Positions 21,558 to 31,268 of a DNA stretch of 48,734 nucleotides are shown here, piece by piece. The notes beneath the pieces were generated by a model. The model made no database searches and had not been told where the DNA came from. It saw only the letters and a list, made by a program, of their open reading frames with translations. A program made the translations under genes and the position numbers. The stretch's first letter is position 1, and each line of letters opens with the position of its first letter. This DNA comes from Parvularia atlantis (Eukaryota; Opisthokonta; Rotosphaerida), in the NCBI GenBank assembly GCA_943704415.1, contig CALSCO010001459.1, positions 1 through 48,734 on the forward strand, given 5' to 3'.

Positions 21558-24500
21558 TTACAGGCTGTGCTCGCGGCGCGAGGCGTGGTACAGCGCGTTT
21601 GTGCGCGGGCTCGCGAGCACGTAGACCAAGTCGCTGGGCAGCACCGGCGTGCTCGGCCTGTGCGATGCGCGCGACGTCGGCGGGCACGCAGGCGGACGCG
21701 GCGTGCGCGAATGGAGCGCACCAGGGGCTCGTGTACACGAAGCTGAAGAAGGTGTTGGTGCTGCCGGCGTCGCTGTTGGGCTGGCGGTGCAGGCCGATCG
21801 CGAGCACGCCGTGGTATTCCTGCACAGCACGGCGTCAGCGGGCACGGGCCGCACCGGACAGCGCACCATCAGGTACTGGAACAGGTGCCCAAACGTGTGC
21901 GCCGGCGACGGCGCGGCTTTCGCGTCCTTGTCGGCGCCACCCTCAGCCGGCGCCGCGGTGTGCACGCTCGTGTCGGACGGCTGCGGGCCAAAGAACAACG
22001 ACGGCACGCGGATGCTGTGCAGACGCTGCTGGTGCACGCCGAGCTCGTCATCCAGGGCTGCATGGCCGCATACACGGTCAGCGGAGCTGGATGATGGGAG
22101 GTGGCAGCGGCAGGACGCACCGCACATCTCCTTCTTCTTGAGGTTGCACAGCAGGTCGATCAGCGGCATGATGTTCTCGCGCCCCATGAAGACCTGCGCA
22201 TCACACAGACATCATCAGCACCCGCACGGCACTTGCACCGAGCGCACCTGGAACAGCAGGCCGTCGATCATACTCGTGGAAATGATGCGCCCGGACGCGT
22301 AAACTGCGTCGCGTCAGCGTGCCACCCAGGCTGCGCCCATGCACGCGCGCACCGGGGCTGAGCATATAGCGGTAGTCGTTCGAAAAGTCTACGTCGACGC
22401 CCGAGCCGGTCACCTGCGGCGGGATGAAGCGCCAGTTGTTGCGATGGACTACGTGCGCGCGAGTGAGCCCCGCAAACACACACTGTGCCGTGCACGGCGG
22501 CGTACTCAGCTCAGTCTGCACGTTCCTGATCTGGTCCTCCCCGGCCAAGTTGAAAATTTTGTGCGTCATCATGCTGCGGCGCAAGCGTCGGCACAGGGTG
22601 CGGGCGACGACGCGCGCGCACATGTTGCCCACGTCCAGCAGCGGCTCCTCGATGTCTTCCTGCATGCGCTTGCTGTAGTCGACCGCCACGACGACGCGCC
22701 GTGCCCGGCGCACGCCCGCGCTCAGCAGCACCTGCGTCTTCTTGGGGTCGCCCTGAACGCGCACACCCGCGCGTCTGAGCGCCCAGGGAGGGCAGCCGCC
22801 ACGCGCGAGCACGCACGACGAGGTAGTAGATGAACGGGAACCATCGCAGGAACTTCCAGTCGTCCCGGCTCGGCGGTTTGGCGTGCACAAACACGATCGG
22901 GTAGATCTCGCTGTAGCGCAGGTGCGTCGAGCGCAGGGTGCTGACAAAGAAGAGGTGGTCTCTGGCGCACCACGGCGCGTCAGGATGGCCCGTCCCCGCG
23001 TTGCGTGAGCGCGAGCGTGTGCCGCACTTCATTTGGCCGCACACGACGACGTGCGACCGCAGCCCGTCCGCGTTCTTGATCTCGGCATCGTCGTACGCGA
23101 CGGGGTTCCTCAGCACGAAACTACGCGGGCAGGACGTGTTCAGCTGACGTGCGTGACATGCCGGTTCGCACCCGCGTACCACTCGTTTACGGGCGAGTCG
23201 ACGCAGTTAACGTCCGGGAAGTGCGTCTTGACGGACGCCTCAAACACCTCCACGGGCACGACCGTGCCGACCTGAACGCACTCCACGGGTCATCGCACCG
23301 CGGGCCCCCGGCGGCGCACGCACGTGGCTCTCGCCCTGGTCGTCGTCGCCGGGCACAAAGTGCAGCGGCTCAACGTCGTCGGCGTCGGCGTACAGCGTGA
23401 ACAGGGACGTGTCGATGAAGCGCTGGCCCGGGCGGTCGTTAGCACGCGTTTGTGCCCTGCACAGGCGCGCATGCGCACCTCGCCGTTGAGCGGGCGCCGC
23501 GGGATCGCGCTCACGTCGTGCATCTCGTGCATGTTTGAGCGCTCGCGCCGGATGTTGCGCAGCTCGTGTGCTGCCGGGCGAGCGTCAGGCCGGAGAAGGC
23601 GTCAGCGACCGCGCGTACCCTCGTCGCTCGACTCGAGCAGGTCGCCGAGCGCGGCTGTCTGCACGTCGGCAAAGTCCTGGGCGATGAAGAAGGCGATGTC
23701 GCTCTCCTGCAGCACGTAGTCGTACAGCTTGGACGTCGGGTTGAGGAGCGTCTGTTTGCACCGAGCCTGAGACGTACGGTCTTCGTCGCGCACGCACGCA
23801 ACGCACGTGGTGCACTTTCTTGTGCGGCAAGAACGTGCGCACGCCGAGCATGATCACGCCGTAGCGCTGGTAGACGTCCTGCGCGAACACCATGTCAGCC
23901 CGATCGCGTGCTGTCCTGAAGCTGCGCACCAGGCACATGAACGAGAACGTGCGGTTGATGTAGAACGCCCCGACGGGCGCCTCGTACAGCTCGTTACCCA
24001 CGCCGTCGCCTTCGCACGCGTGCGGGCTCAGGCGGCTGCATGCTTCGTGCGGCCGGCGGCGCACCGTACTGGTCCAGCCATGACGTGCCCCCGCGCACGT
24101 TGGACGACTGCCGCCACAGGTTGAGCAGCAGCGTGCTCACACCCGGGTAGAGGCAGTTGGCCGCCATCAGCGCCTGCTTGTACGTCTGCAGCGCGATGTT
24201 TTTGACGTCCTTAAGGTTCGCCTGGGGAGCGCGCTGAGCTGCACGCGCATGGCCGGACGTGCGCGAGACGCACGCGGTGCTCCGGCAGGTTGTTGAGCAC
24301 GTACAGCGGCACGTTGGGCGAGTGCTCCTGCACGGCCCACGCGCGCAGCGTATTGTGCCGGTCGGCGACGGCGTGGTCGTCGTGGTACTTGTCTGCACGC
24401 TCATGTGGGTGTGCACGCCCACACGCGATCGACCCACGCGCACCCGAGATGAGGAACACGGCAGATGCCGTGCGCACGCCCGCGCGCGCCAGGTCGTCCG

Positions 24501-26815
24501 CGTCCTGTGCGCGCGCGTCAGCCCGTGTGCGCGAGCAGGCCGCGCCTCGCACACGGCACCATCGACGAGCCCTGCAGCAGAAAGACGCGCGAACGGTAGT
24601 AGGGCAGCGTGATAAGGTTGCGCAGGAATGTGGACGGCTCGTAGCGCAGGAGGATGACGACCTCAAATAGGTCGTTGTGGCTCGACTCCTGCGCGCCGTC
24701 CGCGTGCGCTCAGCCGACACGCCGGCCAGTCACGCCTCGCACACGTGTCATGCCTGTGAGCCTAGTTCGTTGAGCGCGTCGACCACTGGCGTGTCCTGCG
24801 CAGACGAGATGCACACGACCACGTGCTTCTGGTACGGCCGCAGCAGCGTCGACAGCAGGCTCTTGCGGTAGCCGCCGCCGCTGGCTGTGGCACCGGTCAG
24901 ACCCCCGCCATCACCCGGCACATGTGACGCGCCTCGGCGCAGCGAGAACGCCTCGTTCAGGGCCGAGATCTGCGCCGGGATGATGTAGAGCGCGAGCACG
25001 ATGATCACGGAGATGATCAGACGCCCCTGCCACGAGCGCGGCGTGATGTCGCCTGACGGTGGCGGCGTGTGAGTGCCGAGGCCCGGCGCGCTCCCCTGCG
25101 CACCGTAGCCGACCGTGGTGACCGTAACGACCATCATGTACATCGAGTTGAAGAGCGACATCGGCTCGCCCCAGATGTTCTGCAGGGCGCACGCGCACGG
25201 TGAGCCAGCCACGCAGGCAGGCGCACGAGGTGCGCGCGCGTGCCTCGGCCCACTGCACGGCCATCATGCCCGTGATGGTGAACGAGATCATGGTCATGAT
25301 GATCACGACGATGCGCTCGTGGACCACATCGTACTTTTGCTGGATGCCTGCGCGACATGAAGTTGAGCGGGGCGGGCTGCTGGGAGCGCACGCACACACA
25401 CGGCGCACCAAGCGCGTGGTTGAGCAGCACAAACATGTCCTGCACCTTGGCGATGATGACCCACACGCGCAGGTAGCTTGGCACGTACAGTATCTGCCAG
25501 TTGCGACGCGCGAGCCGCGGTACGTTAGACACACACGGACGAGAGCGCAGCAGCGACGCGCACATTCAGGTTTTGCACGTCAAAGACAGACGCCACAAAC
25601 ATGAACGCCGTGACGATGTCGATCGCGGTGATCCAAATCGACGTCGTGATGCGCATGTTGATGATGAAGACGCCTGCATGTGCACACGAGTTGGCAGGCA
25701 TGCGCGCGGTCGCGGTCGCACGCACGAAAGAAGGTCGACGTGCAGATGAGGAACGAGATGGCCACCTCGGTCACGTACAGCCACCACGGCCGCGTCGTCG
25801 TCCACCAAATGCCGTCACTGCGGGCGCACGTGCGTGCGTGCGTACGGTCAGAAGGGAGGCAGATGCGGTGGCATGCGTGCCACACACGCACACAATTATG
25901 GTGCCGTCCTCGACGATCACGTCGTAGTCGCGCGAGGTCAAGTCAATCCGCTCGAACCGCCCGCGCTCGACAAAGTACAGCATCACCATGATCACGTCCA
26001 ACAGGATCAGGAACCAGAACTGCGGCGGGCAGGTCAGCGCGCGCGCTCCGACCTCTTGGCCGCCACCGTCAGGACGCACCCACAGGTACGACGACATCGG
26101 CCGCTCCGACGCCGGGCCATACAGGCCAAACTCGGTGAACGGACGCTGGATGGCGACGTGCAGGCGCTTGACCGAAGCCAGCAGCCACCTGGGCGGGCGT
26201 CACAACGAGGTCGATCACGCGCGCGCACGCACCGCAGTGTGGGCAAGCGCCGCTGCTGCGTCGTCGCCGCGAGGCGCGACTGGATGAACTTGCGTCGCTG
26301 CCGCCCAATCGACGTGCGTGCCTGGGACTGCGAGCGCGTGAGCTGCATGCGCCGCCTGGGCAGCTGGGCGCGCACGTCGCCGTTGGCCTGGACAATGTCC
26401 CAGGCCCTGGGCGAGGACACGTGCGAGCGCCTGTCGGTCGCGCCGCTCTTGGCCTTGCTGCTGCTGTGCGCGTCGCGGTGAGCCCGCGTGCGCGTGCGCG
26501 TGGCCCCGTCGGTGCGCGCACACCTCCCGCTGATCACCGTCGCGCTCAGCGTCGACGGGTCCGAGTGCCGCGACACGCAGTCGTGGATGCTCACGACGGA
26601 CGCGCCCTCGTCCGCGTTACCCTGCACCTGCATGCCGCCGTTCACACCGTCTTCCTCGCCTTCGCCCTCGCCCTCGCCCTCGCCGTTCACCGGCGTGACC
26701 GGGACGCCTGGCAGCGGGCGCTGGGCCGCGCCGACGTTGGCCGGCGCACGCGGCCGCACGCCGCCACCCGACGCACCCGCGGCGATCCCCCGAGCATCGT
26801 CACCGCCGACGACAT
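21558..26815 (-). CDS. Slo-family (BK-like) potassium channel
   Basis: ATG 26815 to TAA 21558, about 25 small exons and some 1,100 residues. After a basic N-terminus come membrane helices (FWFLILLDVIMVMLYFVERG near 26010; WLYVTEVAISFLIC near 25780; ITTSIWITAIDIVTAFMFV near 25630; YLRVWVIIAKVQDMFVLL near 25450; IVVIIMTMISFTITGMM near 25300). The pore has the filter TVGYGDITP near 25105-25050, followed by the last helix LIISVIIVLALYIIPAQIS. Two RCK domains follow, each opening with a Rossmann strand (HVVVCI near 24820, HVVVCG near 23060). The spacing and the linker (GVSTLLLNLWRQSS, ADMVFAQDVYQRYGV) are those of Slo1/Slo2 alpha subunits. The S4 candidate carries only one Arg and one Lys, and no Asp-rich calcium bowl is visible. 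Gating by another ion, as in Slo2, is therefore possible. Confidence 0.92.
25053..25103 (-). other. Intron splitting the K+ selectivity filter
   Basis: A 51-nt phase-1 intron (donor GTGCGCAGG, CTCAC branch motif, acceptor TCAG) interrupts the codon of the last glycine of the TVGYG filter of the Slo channel. Splicing gives TVGYG followed by DITPRSW. Confidence 0.85.
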
Positions 26816-27359
26816 GGACGAGAGGCGCCGCTGCGACACGTGGCGGCGCGGCGCGGGATCAGCGTCACGTGCTCAGCGCGATTCGGCGGCGCCGGCACCG
26901 GCTGCCGCGCGAGCGACGTGGTCGAGTCCTCGTCGAGCGGGAGCGAGCGCGACGTGTCGACGCGCAGCGCCTCACGCGCCGTGCGCCTGTGGCGCGCCCG
27001 TCAACCGGGGTGGCGCGCAGCGTGGTGGTCTGCGAACCGTGACGCGGCTGATGAAGCCTGGACCATACCGACAGTTTGTGCTTCCAAATGCGGACTCCCA
27101 GGCTCATGAATCTGTGTACACTGGTAGGGTCGCAACGATTGTGCACTAATTGGTAATTAGCAGCGATGCGTCTACAGTCGCAGCGGCGCGGGCGCGTGGA
27201 CGGCGGGTCGTGGCGGGCGGACGGGTCGTGTGTGGCCCGTGCGGCCCACCGCGTGGCTCGCCGCTTGGTGCTGCCTGTGGCGTTGTGTGCGGTTCTGGTG
27301 GCCTTGCCGCCGCCCTCACTGACCGTCACGCCCGCCGGGCAGGCGCGAGTACAACTGGG
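26816..27359. promoter_or_regulatory. Divergent intergenic region, Slo and CCDC6 genes
   Basis: These 544 bp separate the start codons of two divergent genes and are among the longest non-coding stretches in the host part of the window. The part at about 27060-27165 is clearly AT-richer than its surroundings and holds a perfect inverted repeat (27146-27160). I see no TATA box at a convincing place. The rest is GC-rich and featureless to the eye. Confidence 0.55.
27146..27160. promoter_or_regulatory. Perfect inverted repeat CTAATT-GGT-AATTAG
   Basis: Six-base arms with a 3-bp centre lie in the AT-rich island between the divergent Slo and CCDC6-like genes. The TAATT/AATTA arms resemble homeodomain half-sites, and the dyad would suit a dimeric regulator. 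This is inference from sequence only. Confidence 0.5.
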
Positions 27360-29140
27360 ATGGACAACAGCGACGACACCGGGACGCTGCGCGCCTTGCT
27401 CGCGGCTGCTCGCTCGCGCGTGGACGAACTGGAGAAGCAGAATGACAAGTGGCGGCGCACGGCGTCGTCGCTGCAGGCCGCGGCCGAGCAGGAGGAGGAC
27501 TTCATCACGAACAAGCTGCTCCGGCGCATCGACGAGGTCAAGGCCGAGAAGACGCGGCTGCTGCAGCAGCTCGAGCGCGACGAGCAGTACCTGGCCAACA
27601 CGCTGCACAAGCAGCTGCAGCAGGTGCCGGGCGCGCTCGCCGCCGCCGCCGCGCGGAGAGGGCACACGGCGCTGACGGCGTCGCGGCAGCTGCGCGAGGA
27701 GAAGATCCAGCTCGAGCAGGCGATGGAACGCGAGCAGGAGCAGGCTGTCAACCGGCTGCGGCGCCAGCTGCAGGAGCTGCAGCAGCAGGGGTGCGTGTGC
27801 ATGTGGCACACACGGGCACGGGCGCGTGACACTCGCGCTGGCCAGCTCGGCGGGTGCACGGCGCCTGTCCGACATCGACTTGCGCCGCGAGGAGCAGGTG
27901 CGCTTGGCGCTCGCGCAGGAGCAGGAGGCGAACCGCAAGGCACGTGCGCACCGGGCCGCATGCGCCGAGCGCTGACCGACGCGGCAGCACGAGGAGACGA
28001 TCAAGCAGCTGCGACTCGAGCTGGAGACGGAGCAGGGCCGCTCGCGCATGCTCCAGGCGCGCATAGACCAGATGCGCGAAGCGACCGTGGAGATGGTGCC
28101 GGGCGCGTGGCTGTCTTCGCGTGATGATGCACACGAGCGCTCACGCCGCCAAATGGCCCCACTCGCAGCAACTGACCGCCGAGCAGCAGGAGGAGCACAT
28201 CTCCAACAAGTTGCTGCGGCGCATCGCCAACCTCAAGAAGGAGAAGGAGCAGCTGCTGGTGCAGTACGAGCAGGAGGAGGAGCACATGACCAACACGCTC
28301 TCGAAGAAGGTGCGCGTTGCCCCGTGCGCTGTGAGGGTGCTGGCTTACGTGCGCGACGGCGGCCAGGTGTCGCGCCTCATCGCCGAGAAGCGCGCGCTCG
28401 AGCGCACGCTTGAGTCGGAGCGCGAGCACATGATTGCCACGCTCAAGGAGCAGCTGCGCAGCCTGATTGCCGCGAGGTGCGCATGATCATGCGTGTGTGC
28501 GGTGTGCTGTGGCTGACGACCGGCGCGGGCCAGCCACGACGCCGACACGGCCGAGCAGCTGCTCGGGCCGATCGACCTGCTCACCGAGCAGATCCGCGAG
28601 TGGCAGCACAAGTACGCCGCGCTCGAAAAGTCGAGTGCGTTGCGCCCGGAGTTGCTGCAGCCCGCGTCGGCGATCTGACGCGCGCGCGTCGCACACAGAG
28701 CGCGCCGAGATCGAGACGCTGCGCGAGGAGCTCGCCTTTGTGCGCGCGGAGAACCTTCAGCTGCAGCAGACCGTCGTGCGGCTGACCTCTGGGTGCGTGG
28801 CTTGGTCTGTGTGCGAGCGGCGGCTGACGAGCGTGCGTGCGACGCAGGTCCGGCGAGCAGCGGCGCTCGCGGTAGGCACCTGCATTGCCTTACACACGCT
28901 GGCCGTGCTGACGCGCGCCTTGCGCACCACGCACAGGTCGAGCTCCATGAACCTGCCCACGACCAGCCCGTCGGTGCGCGGGCAGCGTGCGGCCGCGAGC
29001 GCCGCGCCGTACGTAGACGCTTGGTTTGCGCAAGCGTGCCTGCTGCACTCACCCCGCAGATGTCGCGCAGGCCTGCCCTGTCGCTCGACGACAGCGCCGC
29101 TGCTCCTACCGCCGCCACTGCTGCCGCCACGCGGACGTGA
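27360..29140 (+). CDS. CCDC6-like coiled-coil protein, duplicated core
   Basis: ATG 27360 to TGA 29138-29140, about ten exons. The protein is nearly all coiled coil, with the family signature EQEEDFITNKLLRRIDEVKA, then ERDEQYLANTLHKQLQQ and MEREQEQAVNRLRRQLQ near 27490-27780. It matches the CCDC6 (H4) domain in which EQEE-F/Y-xxN-L units recur. A second set appears near 28180-28470: EQQEEHISNKLLRRIANLKK, EQEEEHMTNTLSKKV, ESEREHMIATLKEQL. The C-terminus has more heptads (ERAEIETLREELAFVRAENL) and a Ser/Pro/Ala-rich tail ending SLDDSAAAPTA. CCDC6 is a cytosolic and cytoskeleton-associated phosphoprotein in animals, linked to checkpoint signalling. The function in protists is not known. It is convergent with the next coiled-coil gene, 46 bp away. 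Confidence 0.85.
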
Positions 29141-29186
29141 AGACTCGCGTGCCGAGTGTGTGGCTGTCGCTTGCTTGCAGAAATTT

Positions 29187-31206
29187 TTACACGATCTGCA
29201 CAGTGTTGTTTCGGCAGCGCGAGCACCCGCAGCGTGAGATGTCCACTAGCGACGCGTCCGCCTCGTCGTGCTTTCGCGCGGGCGGTGTTGGGGCCGGCCG
29301 GGGTGATCGCGGCGGCGTGCCAGCCGGCGCTGGGCGTGTGTAGCGGAGCTCCTGCGCGCCGTCGTGCCTGTGAGGCACTGCTCGTGGCCGCTGGTAGGAT
29401 GCCGCACCTGCTCGAGCGCGGCGCAGCGCTGCGACAGCGCAACGACGCTGGCTTCGAGCTGCCGCGTCGACATCTTCCACGCGTCACGCTCCTCCTCGAG
29501 CTGCTCGCACTGCGTTGCGCTGCGCAAGGCGTCGTCAGCGGCTGCCCGTCCTACGGCATCCGACGCACCGCTCGCGCGCCTTCTGCAGCTCGTCGTGCAG
29601 CGCGCGGTCATGTTGGATGTGCTCGCGCTGCATCTGCTCCCACTCACCCGAGCCCGGCGCGGGTCCGCCTCGCACGCCGCCGCCGCCGACGCGCCCCACG
29701 CCGACGCTGACCAGCAGCCGCTTGAGCTGCTTGGCCAGCTCCACCTGCTCGTTCAGCGCGCGCTCGCTCTGCGCCAGCTCGTGCTCGAGCGCGATCAGCT
29801 GGCAGACACGCGTCAGTCGGCCCGCAGGCGCGCCGCCCAGCGGGCACGCACCCGCGCGTCGTTGTTGGACCGCGGCGAGCCGGCCACCGGGGCCAAGTCC
29901 ATTGCGCCGTCCGTTTGCGTCCCGCGCGCCTGCGTCAGCGCCGGCCGCACGTACGCGCCGCTGCTGCTGACGGCTCCGCGCGGTGACGCCGCAGACGCAA
30001 GTGCACTCGCGCCAGACCTGCGTTCACTCAGTCGCCGCGCGCAGCCGCTGAGCATGCGGTCGCGCACCTGGCACGGGACAACGCGTCAGCCAGCACCCTC
30101 TTCTCTTGCCGCAGCGTGTCGATGCTGTGTCGCAGCGCATCCGCGCACGTGAGTCGGAGGCAAGAGGCGCTCAGGCCGCGCTGGCGCACGTCTCTGTCTG
30201 CGAGGTCGCGAGCGTCTTCCAATGGCTGATGTGGAACGCGCTGTACTCTTGCAGCTGGTCGAGCTCGACCTGCTTGGCCTTCTCGGCGGTGCGCGCACGC
30301 GCCACGTCGTCCGCCTTTGCGTCCGCGCGCATGAGCTGTGCCGTATCGCCTGCGCGCAAAACGCACGAGCTCCTGGCTGCGCGCCGCCCACTGCTGCTTC
30401 GCCGCGACCAGCTCGGCGCGTGCATGCTCTGCGTCGTGGCGCGCGGCGGCCACCTCTGCGCCGCCGCACCCGTCAGCCCCAGCACGCGGCAGCGATCATC
30501 AACGCACGCGCTGCCACGCCGTCGTCGTCGTCGTCGTCGTCGTCGTTGCACTCGTCCGCGAACGACGCGCTCCCACCCGTGGTCGGCGCAGCGACCACTT
30601 GGACGCGCAGCCGCTCGGCCTCGGCCTTATAGCGCGCGCAGTCTGCGCGCGGGTTGAGCCGGTGCTGGTCCGGTCGCGCACGGGCGGCGCACCTGACGCG
30701 AGCCGGTCCAGCTGGGCCTGCAGCTGCGCGCGCTGCGTGTCGAGCGCCGCCTGGCGTACGCGGTCCTGCTCGCGGTGCAGGCGTGCGACGGCGTCGATGG
30801 CCTGGTCGAGCTGCTCCTGCGTCACCTGCGCCTGCCCCTGTGCCTGCGCGAGCTCGGCGGCGTGCGCGCGCTCGAGCTCGGCCAGGCGCTGCTCGAGCTG
30901 CAGCCCGTCGCGCGTCGCGGCCAGCTCACGCTGCAGCCACTCGACCTCGGCCAGCAGGAACGCCTGGTCGTCGAGCAGCGTCTGGTCGACGGCGGGCGGC
31001 GGCGGCGCGGGCGGCAGGAGCAGGTGCACGGGCGCCTCAAGCGCCTTTTTGAGCACGGCGATCTCGGCATCACGCAGGCGCACGGTCTCGCGCAGCTGCG
31101 CCACCTCGAGCTCGAGGTGCCCCAGCGCCCCGGCCACGAGCGCCACGTCGGCCGCGGCCGGCGCAACGCCGTTGAGGCCGCGCTTGTGTGACGCCTGCGC
31201 GGGCAT
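29187..31206 (-). CDS. Coiled-coil protein of unknown family
   Basis: ATG at 31206 (MPAQASHKRGLNG), TAA at 29187, about 600 residues after splicing. Heptad-rich helices run through most of it: HLELEVAQLRETVRLRDAEI near 31110, LLAEVEWLQRELAATRDGLQ near 30950, a long EQRLAELERAHAAELAQAQ helix near 30880, AEKAKQVELDQLQEYSAFH near 30260, RQEKRVLADALSR near 30090, and EQLEEERDAWKMSTRQLEAS near 29480. A run of eight Asp lies in an exon near 30515-30545. The C-terminus is Pro-rich and ends in a Cys/Arg cluster. No motor or other enzymatic domain is seen. It may be a cytoskeletal, centrosomal or Golgi tether; the sequence does not say which. It lies 62 bp downstream of the ataxin-2 gene on the same strand. 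Confidence 0.65.
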
Positions 31207-31268
31207 TGTGGCAACGCGAACATCGCCACTCTTACTGTCCACGTGCGCACGACACGCGGGGGGCTGTG

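Noticed and set aside
25834-26481. Long open frame antisense to the Slo channel
   Set aside because: High GC gives long chance frames on the opposite strand. The minus-strand reading holds conserved membrane helices.
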